This document shows positions 20,189 to 29,554 of a stretch of 64,000 bases of DNA, piece by piece. This DNA is from Pyropia yezoensis. Its lineage: Eukaryota; Rhodophyta; Bangiophyceae; Bangiales; Bangiaceae. Each line of letters opens with the position of its first letter. Position 1 is the first letter of the stretch. Location: positions 22,128,671 to 22,192,670 of the forward strand of contig CM020619.1 of assembly GCA_009829735.1 (NCBI GenBank). Reading direction: 5' to 3'. The position numbers were made by a program, and so were the translations under genes. The notes under the pieces are model-generated. The model did no database searches and was not told the origin of the DNA. It was given only the letters and a program-made list of their open reading frames with translations.

Positions 20189-22132
20189 ATGGCGACTCCG
20201 GGAGTGGAGACGGACTCTCTCGATGAGCGTATGGAGGACACCACCTACGGTGCAGCGCCTGCCGGGACTTCCGGCGGGGGCTCCGCGATCGCTCCGGGGG
20301 GTGGGACTCCCGCGTCACCCGGCTTTGGGTTGACGGCAGGATCTCCCCCGGAGGCGGGACAAGTTGTCCCGCGTGAGGCCTTGGGGCGGTGGTTTTACCC
20401 CGCTTGGCCTCTGTATGAGGAGGGGTTGACTGTTCTTCGCTGTGGCCGACTCGGCGCAGCGATGGGTCGGGTATGGGACCGCCTACGGGAGAAGTATCCC
20501 CGTAGGGTCGGGTTCCCTGCCGGCTTCAGGACGGACCAGTTTGCCTTCCTGGACGACGAGGAGGTCGAGGACGTGCAGCGGGCCAAGGCCATGGTGGACC
20601 GCGGGGGAACTATCCCGGGTCCCGGCGACTTGCCGACCTTCACTTGGGACGCGGTGGCAACTCGCCCCCCGTACCTTCACGAGGCCGATCCGCACACTCA
20701 TCACTTTGATGTGCGGATGGAGAAGGACTTCCGGCGAGGTCCCTACTTGGTGACCTCGGCTCAACTTGAGTTTCCTCAGCAGTCTGCTGCCAGTAAGGAG
20801 CAATACTACCCGAAGAAGCCCGAGTGGTGGCCTCAAGTTGAGGTCCCCTACGGGTTCCCGGCATTGTTGCCACGGTTGCTTGACCACTTCGGCTCCGTCA
20901 TGTTGACGGCTGGCCCTGATCATCTGGTGTGGGCCATGTTGGCCACCCAGTGGCTCCTCGAGGTCATGTCGACCTGGGTGTCATGTGTTCAGCGGCGGGG
21001 GATGCTCTGGCATCTCCCCCTCCGGCTCATCCAGGGTTTGGAACAGCTCACCCCTCAGCTAGTTGCTGAGGGGTGCTCGTCAGGACAACTCACTCTACTT
21101 GAGGAGATGCTCCGCCTCCACAAGTTTATCGAGTGGGAGAGCATTGAGCACAAGTTGCGCCGCCCCACTCGGGGGCCCAAGGACGATGGCGCACTTCGCC
21201 AGTTCGTATGGGTCGCTCGTGAACTTCACGACGGCCGTGTGGTCCTACGAGAGGGGTTGGGCATCGGGGACTACCCGTATGCCCCGGGGGTGGATCGTCA
21301 CACTGCGCCACCCCCGGACAAGCCCATAGTTATGGCTGTGCCCTCATATGATGACCATATGACTCAACCTACTGCGGGGGCCCCAAGTCGGGGTCGCAGT
21401 TACACCCGGGTACCGCCACCTCGGCGTGCCCCTCCGCTTCCTCCTGTTCCTTTCCAGCCTCACGGGAACATCCCGATCAGCGTGGCCGTGGAGTCATCCA
21501 CACCGGTGTCTCCCAACTTGGGGGCCACCCTCCTGACGGTATACCCCAAGTTGGTGTTACCGCCCACGCCTCTAACCTCAGAGATGATGATCACCACGTT
21601 GGTGCGCACCATTTCCTGGTTGGCCGCGTCGACCGCAACCCTCCAAAGTTCCGAGACTCCTCAACTTGAGGAGCGCGTTCGTACTGCAGTGGCGACCGCG
21701 AGTTGCGAGTCGGTGGCGGAGTTTATGACGGCCGAGTTGGCTCGCATTGGGGCTATTATGCCCCAGCCAACCCCACTTGGGCGTGGCAAGCGTCGTGCGA
21801 GCCGGGCATACTCGCCTCCTCGCCGTCGTCGCCGTCACTCGCGGCGCTCTCCCTCCGTGTCGGAAGACGAGTTGTCTTACTCCGTCTCGGAGTCCTCTAC
21901 CCCATCGGAGACGGAGTCTGTCCAGCGTCTGCGTCGCAAACTTGCGCGCAAGACCAGGCAGAAGAGTAGCCACGGTCGGCGCCACTTGCGCGACCGTGAG
22001 GGGCGCGACGGTTCCGACTTGGAGCCGCCGCCCCTTCCAACGAGTGGAGACCGTTATCGGCGTGGGTCTCGCCGCTCGCCTCCACGTGAGGGCGAGGGCC
22101 GTGGAGTGGGAGAGTCTAGCATGCGTGCCTAG
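20189..22132 (+). CDS. Antisense accessory ORF of the chromovirus
   Basis: 647 codons from an ATG in good context (GAGAGCCATGG), with the frame open further upstream. It lies between the 3' LTR and the end of pol, on the opposite strand to gag-pol, and converges with pol at 111 bp distance. The N-terminus is Gly/Pro-rich; residues 90-400 look globular and helical, with Trp-rich segments such as DHLVWAMLATQWLLEVM; the last 95 residues are Arg/Ser-rich (SPPRRRRRHSRRSPSVSEDE) like RS domains. No protease, RT, envelope or known accessory domain is visible. Antisense ORFs between pol and the 3' LTR are known in some plant Ty3/gypsy elements of the Tat group, but I see no recognisable homology to them. 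Being intact across 1.9 kb and present in every unit argues that it is a real gene. Confidence 0.75.
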   Translation: MATPGVETDSLDERMEDTTYGAAPAGTSGGGSAIAPGGGTPASPGFGLTAGSPPEAGQVVPREALGRWFYPAWPLYEEGLTVLRCGRLGAAMGRVWDRLREKYPRRVGFPAGFRTDQFAFLDDEEVEDVQRAKAMVDRGGTIPGPGDLPTFTWDAVATRPPYLHEADPHTHHFDVRMEKDFRRGPYLVTSAQLEFPQQSAASKEQYYPKKPEWWPQVEVPYGFPALLPRLLDHFGSVMLTAGPDHLVWAMLATQWLLEVMSTWVSCVQRRGMLWHLPLRLIQGLEQLTPQLVAEGCSSGQLTLLEEMLRLHKFIEWESIEHKLRRPTRGPKDDGALRQFVWVARELHDGRVVLREGLGIGDYPYAPGVDRHTAPPPDKPIVMAVPSYDDHMTQPTAGAPSRGRSYTRVPPPRRAPPLPPVPFQPHGNIPISVAVESSTPVSPNLGATLLTVYPKLVLPPTPLTSEMMITTLVRTISWLAASTATLQSSETPQLEERVRTAVATASCESVAEFMTAELARIGAIMPQPTPLGRGKRRASRAYSPPRRRRRHSRRSPSVSEDELSYSVSESSTPSETESVQRLRRKLARKTRQKSSHGRRHLRDREGRDGSDLEPPPLPTSGDRYRRGSRRSPPREGEGRGVGESSMRA

Positions 22133-22243
22133 TTGGCAGCTGCCTTTGTTGTGAGAGTGTGAGGGTTAGGGCTGTAGTTTAAAGCCACTCTGCGTACCAC
22201 TTCGACTTGAAGCACTCTCTTGGCACTGTTGCTCGGCCTTCCC

Positions 22244-25200
22244 TCACGTTGAGGGAGGGCTGTTAGGGTCTATCTCGTTCCGGGCACAGTACGCCCGGAC
22301 CTTCTCAGCAGGAAGGTCCTCCACATACTCCCATGTATCATCCTTGGCTTTGTAGCCAAACCAACGCACCCTCAACATGAGGCGGTCAGTATCCTCATCC
22401 CAGCCGTGGTCGATGAACTTGTCGAACACGTACTCCTGCGGGCCCTGTTTGGCTGCAGGCAGCGAGGGCAGGCGCCACGTTTTCAAAGCACGCGCCCAAG
22501 CTGGGTCGCCTGCAGGCGGTGGTGCAACTTTGACCACGTCCTGTCCGTTCACTGTGCGGACCCCATCGTCACTTTCGATGGTGAAGCGCCGCCCATCAGT
22601 ACGAAGGACCTGGTACGGCCCCTTCGTCTGGAACACCAACTTACCCCCAGTTGGGGTGTGTGAGTGGACCAATACCCAGTCACCCTGCTCGGGGACATGC
22701 TTGGCGTTGCGCACCTTTTTGTCAAAGGTACGCTTGTAGCGCTTTTGTGCTTTGTCCATCTCAGCCCTGACTTTAGGGATGAGGTTTTCAAGCCTAGCAG
22801 CGAACTCCGCCTTACTCTCAGTAGGAGTGGGCGTACTGCCACCATCCTCCCTAGTTGGGAGCGGCCGCCGCACGGCAATAGACCGCACGCGACGGGGGGT
22901 CACAAAAGCGAGGGGTACTTCCCCGGTAGATGAGTGAACCTGCGAATTGTAGGCAGTGGTCAGAATAGAAATGTATTGGTCCCACGTCTTCACGTGCTCA
23001 CTCACATAATGGCGCAGCTGCCTAACAATAGTTTTGTTGAAGCGCTCCACCTGCCCATTAGTTTGTGGGTGGTAGGGGGTGGCATAGTTTGCCTTAACCC
23101 CCAACATATCCAGCACTCCTTGAAACAGTACAGACGCAAATTGCGGTCCATTGTCCGATAGTGTACTATCCGGAATGCCATACGCGGCAACCCAGTGATC
23201 TAGGAAGGCTGACACGACCGACATGGCCGTGATCTCTGCCAGTGGGATCGCTCGCGTAAGTTTCGTGAAGCGGTCACAGATGACCAGGAGGTACTGGTTG
23301 CCCTCCTCGGTCACTGGCAGTGGCCCAAGGATGTCCATCGCCAACGCGGCGAAGGGCTCCTTGGCCGGGAACAATAGCATAGCCGTAGTAGGCCGCCGTT
23401 CCATCAGACGGTTCTGTGCACAACTTGTGCAGGCAGCCACCCAACTGTAGATGTCCACCACCATGGACGGCCAGTAGTACCTGGTCCTCAGGGTCTGGTA
23501 CAGTTTACTAGACCCCAGGTGTCCACCCGTGGGAGCGTTATGCTCCCTCTCAAGGATACTGTCCTTGAGGGATGCGGGGACGACAAGTTGTTCGGTCCCC
23601 TGGAATACCCCCCTCCTCATGAGGAGGCCATCGTCTCCCAGGAAGAACCGCGTCTCCGCCACTGTATCCAGGGTATCCCTCTGCGACTTGCAGAAGGGAT
23701 CCTCGGCCTGGGCCTTCACTACTTCGTCCAGGGACAGGGGCAAGTACTTCTTGTTCCCTGGCGCCTCGGGATTCAACGCCTGACCCGAGCGCGTGACTAC
23801 CCCCACGATGGGGATGTCCTCATCGACTGGGGTGGTGTCCAGTCCCTCGGTAGGTACCCGAGAGAGGCCGTCGGCAAGGGCATGTTGCCTGCCAGGTCGG
23901 TACTCAATATCAAAGTTGAAGGGTGCAAGTCGCACCCTCCACCGGTTGAGACGAGTGTTCGTACAGTCCGTCTTGAAGATGAACTGCAACGCGCGGTGGT
24001 CACAGCGGATGAGGAACTTCTCACCCTCTAGGTAGTGACGAAGTGACGTCACCGCCCATACCACTGCGAGTCCTTCCAACTCGGTGACTCCGTAGTTCTT
24101 CTCGGCCGAGTTTAGCCCCTTGCTGAAGTATCCCACCGGCAAGTACTCCTTGTCCGGCTGTTGCTGAAGCAACACACAACCAAGTTGGTCGTAGCTAGCG
24201 TCCACATCCAGGATGTAGTGGCCTCCCAACCTGGGAATAGCCAGGATAGGGGGCTTCAGCAGAAGGTCCCGAAGAGTCTCAAAGGATTCCTGCTCCACCC
24301 GACTTGGGGGAGGCAGGTTCTTCGGTAGCGTTGAGCTCACTAACTCATTCAACGGCTTCGCCACTTTGGCGAAGCCCTTAGTGAAACGTCGGTACACGTT
24401 ACACATCCCGAGGAAGCTCCTCATCTGGGTCTGGGTCCGGGGGTACTGAGCCTTGCGGATGGCCCTCAAGTTTTTCTCGTTGACACTGAGACGCCCCGGA
24501 CGGACAACATGTCCCAAGTACTCCACCTCTTGAGTGAAGAGGTGGCACTTACTCGCCTTCAGTGACACTCCGGCGTCAGCAAGTAGCTTGAACACCTGGC
24601 CAAGATGGCCAATGTGTTCCTCCGGACTTCGGGAGAACACAATGATATCGTCTAGGTACACGAGACAGATCTGCCACCGTACTCCGGCCAGAATCATGTC
24701 CATAGCGCGCTGGAAAGTTGCCGGCGCGTTACACAGGCCAAACGGTAGGCGCTTGCACTGGTAGGTACCACAGTGACAGGTAAAGGTAGTTTTATGCCTG
24801 TCCTCCGGGGCAATGGGAATTTGCCAGTACCCCGCGTTACAGTCCAGGGTAGAGAACACGTTTGCCTCCCCCAGAGAGTCCAGACAGTCATCCATCCGAG
24901 GTAGGGGATAACTATCCTTCACCGTGCTCTCGTTGAGCTTACGGTAGTCGATACAGAACCGGGGGGTCCCATCAACTTTGGGGACGATCACCACCGGACT
25001 CGCCCACTCGGCGTTGCTGGCCTCGATCACATCGAGGGCCTCCATGCGAGCAACTTGCTCCTTAACGAGGGCCCTTGAACGGGGACCCCCCCTATACGGT
25101 TGTTGGCGTATAGGGGGCGCACCGGGTTTCAACTCGATCCGGTGTTGGGTAGCTCTCATGAGTCCCAATTGACCATCCCACAACTTGTGATATTGGTCCA

Positions 25201-26227
25201 AGAGGCGTTCAACTTGAACCCTCAACCTGGGTGGAACACCCTCCATGTTTACCTGGGGCCGAGGAGAGGCGGCCGACTTGGCTTGATGCTTCTCCTTTCC
25301 GGACTTCGGGTCGCTACTTGCGCCCGCGCTGAGGGTGACCGCTACTACCGGTCCCTCGTGTTGGTCGATATAGCCGAACTTGGCCCCCGACTTGAAGAAC
25401 TTGGGCGACGAGCTCAGGTTCATCACCTGAATCCTCCACGGGACTCCGGCTTTGGAGTCCATCGTGCCAAGGGCAACATGCACTTGGTGCTTGCGAGCAA
25501 GACGGGGGTTAGGGTGCACCAACCCGTTCCCCGCATAATCAGTTACAACATCCACGTGCGCCACCGAGTTGGGGGGCAACATGACTTTACGGGCTAAACG
25601 CAGAGTAGCAGTAAACCCTTCCCTCACAGAACAAACAGGCTTCGACTGTGAAACTGTCACAGGAGCCACAGACTTTCCCTTACCAAGGATGGGGATAGTC
25701 TCCCCATTCATCAACTTGACCCAGTACTCAGGGCCACAAATCAAAGGCACTTGTGTTACGACATAAGGGGTACCCAGAAGCAGGGGTACCGATATATTCT
25801 CAACTACACCATAGGTCACGTCGACCTCATGGGTCCCCAACCGAGTTGGTAGGGTCACGGCACCAACGATGGGAAGTACCCCACCATTGATATCGATCAG
25901 ATGGTCAGCTTTAGACTTCCAGCGTTGGAGCCTCATCCCCTTTGGTAATAGCGACTTGCGTATCAAGGAGGCTCCTGACCCGGTATCAAGTACGATACGG
26001 GCACAACAGGCGCGGCCGGGGGCAAGTTGCACCCGTCCAGCCACCTGGAAGTTCTCACCCGTCAGCACCGCGATGACCCGACGTGGGTTTACGTTCTTGG
26101 GAAGTCCCACCCGAGGTGGGCGGACTCCCTTAGGTCGCCTCAGTATCCGACACGGTTGGTTCGTCCTCTTGGCCCACTTGGCCGAGGCTGCCGTTGTGAG
26201 CTTCGGACGACCAGCTCCAACGGTCAT
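22244..26227 (-). CDS. pol: Pol polyprotein of chromovirus unit 1
   Basis: 1327 residues, intact. The order is protease, reverse transcriptase, RNase H, integrase, chromodomain, which defines a Ty3/gypsy chromovirus. Protease active site LDTGSGAS has Asp81. RT spans about 345-570 with SPVVIVPKVDGTPRFCIDYR and YLDD at 524-527. RNase H has Asp674, Glu716/718, Asp743 and LADGLSR. Integrase has zinc ligands His896, His903, Cys933, Cys936 and the D,D35E triad Asp965, Asp1025, Glu1061 (SDNGPQF...NGQVERF), then a GPY/F module (KLVFQTKGPYQVL). The C-terminal 60 residues (EYVFDKFIDHGW...LRVRWFGYKAKDDTWEYVED) are a chromodomain, which in this clade directs integration to modified chromatin. The ATG overlaps the gag stop as ATGA, so pol is probably made by termination-reinitiation. 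Confidence 0.97.
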   Translation of the reverse strand: MTVGAGRPKLTTAASAKWAKRTNQPCRILRRPKGVRPPRVGLPKNVNPRRVIAVLTGENFQVAGRVQLAPGRACCARIVLDTGSGASLIRKSLLPKGMRLQRWKSKADHLIDINGGVLPIVGAVTLPTRLGTHEVDVTYGVVENISVPLLLGTPYVVTQVPLICGPEYWVKLMNGETIPILGKGKSVAPVTVSQSKPVCSVREGFTATLRLARKVMLPPNSVAHVDVVTDYAGNGLVHPNPRLARKHQVHVALGTMDSKAGVPWRIQVMNLSSSPKFFKSGAKFGYIDQHEGPVVAVTLSAGASSDPKSGKEKHQAKSAASPRPQVNMEGVPPRLRVQVERLLDQYHKLWDGQLGLMRATQHRIELKPGAPPIRQQPYRGGPRSRALVKEQVARMEALDVIEASNAEWASPVVIVPKVDGTPRFCIDYRKLNESTVKDSYPLPRMDDCLDSLGEANVFSTLDCNAGYWQIPIAPEDRHKTTFTCHCGTYQCKRLPFGLCNAPATFQRAMDMILAGVRWQICLVYLDDIIVFSRSPEEHIGHLGQVFKLLADAGVSLKASKCHLFTQEVEYLGHVVRPGRLSVNEKNLRAIRKAQYPRTQTQMRSFLGMCNVYRRFTKGFAKVAKPLNELVSSTLPKNLPPPSRVEQESFETLRDLLLKPPILAIPRLGGHYILDVDASYDQLGCVLLQQQPDKEYLPVGYFSKGLNSAEKNYGVTELEGLAVVWAVTSLRHYLEGEKFLIRCDHRALQFIFKTDCTNTRLNRWRVRLAPFNFDIEYRPGRQHALADGLSRVPTEGLDTTPVDEDIPIVGVVTRSGQALNPEAPGNKKYLPLSLDEVVKAQAEDPFCKSQRDTLDTVAETRFFLGDDGLLMRRGVFQGTEQLVVPASLKDSILEREHNAPTGGHLGSSKLYQTLRTRYYWPSMVVDIYSWVAACTSCAQNRLMERRPTTAMLLFPAKEPFAALAMDILGPLPVTEEGNQYLLVICDRFTKLTRAIPLAEITAMSVVSAFLDHWVAAYGIPDSTLSDNGPQFASVLFQGVLDMLGVKANYATPYHPQTNGQVERFNKTIVRQLRHYVSEHVKTWDQYISILTTAYNSQVHSSTGEVPLAFVTPRRVRSIAVRRPLPTREDGGSTPTPTESKAEFAARLENLIPKVRAEMDKAQKRYKRTFDKKVRNAKHVPEQGDWVLVHSHTPTGGKLVFQTKGPYQVLRTDGRRFTIESDDGVRTVNGQDVVKVAPPPAGDPAWARALKTWRLPSLPAAKQGPQEYVFDKFIDHGWDEDTDRLMLRVRWFGYKAKDDTWEYVEDLPAEKVRAYCARNEIDPNSPPST

Positions 26228-28170
26228 TCGTTTCCCGCCGACTTGGCGTCCGAATCTGAGGGCGAAGGGGACGACGGCGAGTCCGAGGACGACGTGTCCG
26301 CCCCCTCCGTCGAGGGTGTGGCGACCGCCACCACTGGTCGAGACCCACCCTCGCGGCGTGAACGCACTTCGTTCGTAGCCGACTTCTTACTCGCATTCCT
26401 AACAAGCTGTTGGATGCGTTTACTCAACTTGGGGCAATCATATGCCCAGTGACCATCGGAGTTGCAGTTCCAACACCGATGATCAGTTCCCAGAGGGGTC
26501 TTCCCAACTGGGGAAGACGACGAGGTACCTTGGGAAGTTCCCACGGCAGCTACCACCCTCTCATTGCGGATTCGGCGTGCCTCTCGCAACTCTCTGGCCT
26601 GGCGCGCCTCTTCCCGTTCCTTGGCCAACTCGGCCTGACGCTCCTGGCGTTGTTCCTCCCGCAACTTGCGGTAGGCCTCGCCTCTGCGGTAGGCGAACCT
26701 AGCCAACTCGGCCAGGGTCGCCCGGGCAGTGTTATGCTCCCGGGTCTCCATCCGGACTGACCAGTGGAGTCCTTCCACAAACCGACTCTTCACCACAGCT
26801 TGTGGATGAAGAAACCCACAAAGATTGTTGAGCTTACGGACTCGCTCCGCAAAGGACAACTCGTCCTCCGCCTCTTCCTGATGGGCTTGCGTAAACTCCT
26901 CGACTTGAGAAGCCAACGCCGCTTCATCAACCATGGCCCTCAACAACCAGTTGACGAGCTCCAAATAGGACGTCACCTCCCCAGCGCCTCCACTTGAGGA
27001 GCTGGGCATGACGGACATAAGTTCTGTCCGCAGGTCTCCCTTCGTAAACTCCTGTAGCATGTAAAAAGCCATGCCTTCACTTATGGCATTGTCGTCACAG
27101 GCTTTTGTGAAACGACGTAGGAACTCAAAGACACGGAGGGGGGGAGTTCCATCCCACTCCGCTCTGTGCCCAAAAGAATGAAGTGCATTCTTCTTGGCAC
27201 GGCCCATGGCTCGGGCCTGGTCAGGACCATACGCCACCGACTTGTTGTGGAGGGCGTAGGTCTCACAGTCAAAGATCCGCTGGTAGACCGGGTTGGCTAC
27301 CTGAATCTTGGGCGGCACCTCACGTTGAGGGAACAGCCGCTGTGGCACTGGGGTAAGTCCACCCTCAGTGCCTGTAGTCTGGTACGGCGAGCTTGGTGTA
27401 GCCGCCGGCGTTTCCGAGGGGAACTCCCCCGTGAAGGGCGTACGCCCCACCGCGTATGGTGTGGCTCCCTCGTTGGGAGTCACAGGTGTCGCCCCCAGTT
27501 CGGGGCGACCCGAGATAGGCGTGGGGAGGGATTCCCCCTGCGCCTGTGGGCTCGAAAGCCCCAATCCGGTCTGGACATTCAGGCCATCTGGCAAACTCGC
27601 TACAATCTGATTCAGAATAGTATTCGTCATCGTGACCACCAGGTCCGGCAAAGTCTGCCGCAACACATTGGTCGCCTCCCGACGGACAGTTTCCGCGAGG
27701 AGTGGATTGACGACTCCAGTTGAGTCTCGGTCCGCCTCCGGGAGTCCACCTGAGGGGTAACCACGTTCCTCAGGGGTCTCAACCGGGGGCATGGGCGCGA
27801 GCCCATCGCCGACCAACGGAGGTCCGCCGTCCTCCGAAAGCCTAGTTGGCGATGGCTCCATGCCAAAGTTGGCTCCAACCCGAGTGGAACTCGCGGGGAC
27901 AGTCCTCACTCCTTGGGACGTTCCCGTTGAGTATACCACGCGGTGGCCAGACTTCGGCCCACCCACGTCAGAAGTGTCACCCGAGTGAACTCCCGACTGA
28001 GTCGGGGTGGCCTGTTGCCCGCCCGCACTTCCAGTCCTGCTGGCTTGAGGGACCTCTAGTCCCTCTGCGACCCCAGGTAAACCCACCTGTGTCTCACCAG
28101 TATTCAAAGGCACTGAAGTACGTGCGTCACCCGTGTACTCCCCGGACGACGGGGGGTCCGAGCTAGCCAT
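26224..28170 (-). CDS. gag: Gag of chromovirus unit 1
   Basis: 648 residues from the ATG at 28170 (context AACATGGCT); the frame is open a little further upstream from a GTG. The first 300 residues are Pro/Gly/Ser-rich and disordered-looking. A helical capsid-like region follows (about 310-520), containing GTPPLRVFEFLRRFTKACDD and SYLELVNWLLRAMVDEAAL, which recur in the gag fragments at 40.5-48.2 kb. A basic segment precedes one CCHC zinc knuckle (CWNCNSDGHWAYDC) for RNA binding. The acidic, Ser-rich tail ends in GNE. The stop TGA overlaps the pol ATG by four nucleotides. No frameshift signal is needed. Confidence 0.95.
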   Translation of the reverse strand: MASSDPPSSGEYTGDARTSVPLNTGETQVGLPGVAEGLEVPQASRTGSAGGQQATPTQSGVHSGDTSDVGGPKSGHRVVYSTGTSQGVRTVPASSTRVGANFGMEPSPTRLSEDGGPPLVGDGLAPMPPVETPEERGYPSGGLPEADRDSTGVVNPLLAETVRREATNVLRQTLPDLVVTMTNTILNQIVASLPDGLNVQTGLGLSSPQAQGESLPTPISGRPELGATPVTPNEGATPYAVGRTPFTGEFPSETPAATPSSPYQTTGTEGGLTPVPQRLFPQREVPPKIQVANPVYQRIFDCETYALHNKSVAYGPDQARAMGRAKKNALHSFGHRAEWDGTPPLRVFEFLRRFTKACDDNAISEGMAFYMLQEFTKGDLRTELMSVMPSSSSGGAGEVTSYLELVNWLLRAMVDEAALASQVEEFTQAHQEEAEDELSFAERVRKLNNLCGFLHPQAVVKSRFVEGLHWSVRMETREHNTARATLAELARFAYRRGEAYRKLREEQRQERQAELAKEREEARQARELREARRIRNERVVAAVGTSQGTSSSSPVGKTPLGTDHRCWNCNSDGHWAYDCPKLSKRIQQLVRNASKKSATNEVRSRREGGSRPVVAVATPSTEGADTSSSDSPSSPSPSDSDAKSAGNE

Positions 28171-28211
28171 GTTGGCTAACGATCCGTATGACACGGTCCA
28201 AGTCCACCGTT

Positions 28212-28267
28212 CCTCTGAGACAGAGGGCCCCCTACACCCGGGTGCACCCGGAGGTAAAGTTTACCTC
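28212..28267. promoter_or_regulatory. Structured leader of unit 1: stacked palindromes
   Basis: Between the primer-binding site and gag lie consecutive inverted repeats: CCTCTG-AGA-CAGAGG, CACCCGGGTG overlapping CGGGTGCACCCG (28235-28250), and GAGGTAAA-G-TTTACCTC (28251-28267). They are identical in unit 2 (38902-38957). The position fits dimerisation or packaging hairpins of LTR retroelement RNA, but that role is inferred. Confidence 0.6.
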
Positions 28268-28270
28268 TGT

Positions 28271-28287
28271 CCCCTGCTGCTCCACCA
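28271..28287 (-). promoter_or_regulatory. Primer-binding site of unit 1
   Basis: Two bases after the terminal CA of the 5' LTR sequence the minus strand reads TGGTGGAGCAGCAGGGG. TGG complements the CCA end of a tRNA, and the 2-nt spacing is standard. The broken element at 40.2 kb has a related site (TGGTGGATCAGCGGGGG) at the same spacing. I could not name the tRNA. Confidence 0.75.
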
Positions 28288-28289
28288 AA

Positions 28290-28439
28290 TGTGGCAAAAA
28301 CCACTCGCACACACAGTACCCAAGTTGGGGCGGTGTGCGAGGGCTGCCTCCCGTGTCGGGGGAACCGGAAGAAGTGCAAGTCGCACACACTCTATCCCTG
28401 TTGTGGGGCAATCCCCCCACGGACAAACAAGAAGATGGT
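28290..28439 (-). repeat. Extra 150-bp R-U5-like LTR piece
   Basis: It is an exact extra copy of the first 150 plus-strand bases of the LTR, placed between LTR2 and the primer-binding site. Its inner end falls in the same five bases (ATGGT) where the partial LTR at 39448 begins. Confidence 0.9.
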
Positions 28440-28907
28440 TGTGGCAAAAACCACTCGCACACACAGTACCCAAGTTGGGGCGGTGTGCGAGGGCTGCCTC
28501 CCGTGTCGGGGGAACCGGAAGAAGTGCAAGTCGCACACACTCTATCCCTGTTGTGGGGCAATCCCCCCACGGACAAACAAGAAGATGGTGTGTGGTCCAA
28601 CAGTTTCTTGGTCGGGACGGGGACGCAGGGCCAAGCCCCGCTGTCCCTCCCCTTATCCCCCCAGGGTCCACTCAGAATCTCGCCACTCAGAATCTCCCAC
28701 CCCAGCACCTGCCCACCGGGCCACACGAAAATTCAAGACGATAAATGCAGAAAACCCTCAAATCCAAGTTGGATTTACTACTAAGCTAACTATCCCGAAC
28801 TTAGGGAATATGGACCCAAATGCAGGGGGAGGAACGGACCAGGCTAGTGGCCTGCCGCCCCTTGCATGGCACGTGTTGCCCCCTACCTGGGGGTCAATAC
28901 TGCCACA
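28440..28907 (-). repeat. LTR2, 468 bp, shared between two units
   Basis: A full LTR with TGTGG/CCACA ends. To its left are the R-U5 piece, primer-binding site and gag of unit 1; to its right are a polypurine tract and the antisense ORF of the next unit. It therefore serves as the 5' LTR of unit 1 and the 3' LTR of the unit that runs into the gap. Confidence 0.95.
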
Positions 28908-29249
28908 CTCCCCTCTCCTCAGTTCCGACCGACCCGGTCGGCCCTGTGAGGGGGTGCGTAAACGCACGTCTCGGCGTTGGGGGGGGACGCGACTTGCTGT
29001 CCCCCCTTGAGTACGTAACGCGGATGTGGAGGCGGTCACGTTGGCCGCCCCTCTCCTCAAGCTTGCCCACTTGGCAGCTTGCTCTCCCCGGTTCACACCT
29101 CACCACCACCACCACTTCTCCTTCACCTTACACGGGGCCACCCCACGCTGGGGAGGCCACCCGTTTACCCACGATCCGAGTCCCCCTCAACTCGAGGCGG
29201 GTCTCGTGCCGCGATAGCCAGGACGTCTCTCCCCAACTTGGGGAGAGCC

Positions 29250-29554
29250 ATGGCGACTCCGGGAGTGGAGACGGACTCTCTCGATGAGCGTATGGAGGAC
29301 ACCTCCTACGGTGCAGCGCCTGCCGGGACTTCCGGCGGGGGCTCCGCGATCGCTCCGGGGGGTGGGACTCCCGCGTCACCCGGCTTTGGGTTGACGGCAG
29401 GATCTCCCCCGGAGGCGGGACAAGTTGTCCCGCGTGAGGCCTTGGGGCGGTGGTTTTACCCCGCTTGGCCTCTGTATGAGGAGGGGTTGACTGTTCTTCG
29501 CTGTGGCCGACTCGGCGCAGCGATGGGTCGGGTATGGGACCGCCTACGGGAGAA
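29250..29554 (+). CDS. Antisense accessory ORF, start of copy cut by the gap
   Basis: The first 101 codons match the ORF at 20189 with a single residue change (TTYG to TSYG). Sequence then enters the N gap. The upstream leader and the 21-nt palindrome are also conserved. Confidence 0.7.

Noticed and set aside
22377-26452. Plus-strand frames opposite pol and gag
   Set aside because: Shadows of the intact minus-strand genes. Only the 20189-22132 ORF has no coding gene opposite it.
28291-29010. Plus-strand frames inside LTR sequence, repeated at each LTR
   Set aside because: They lie in the LTR and recur with it. They may be chance frames; no protein feature supports them.
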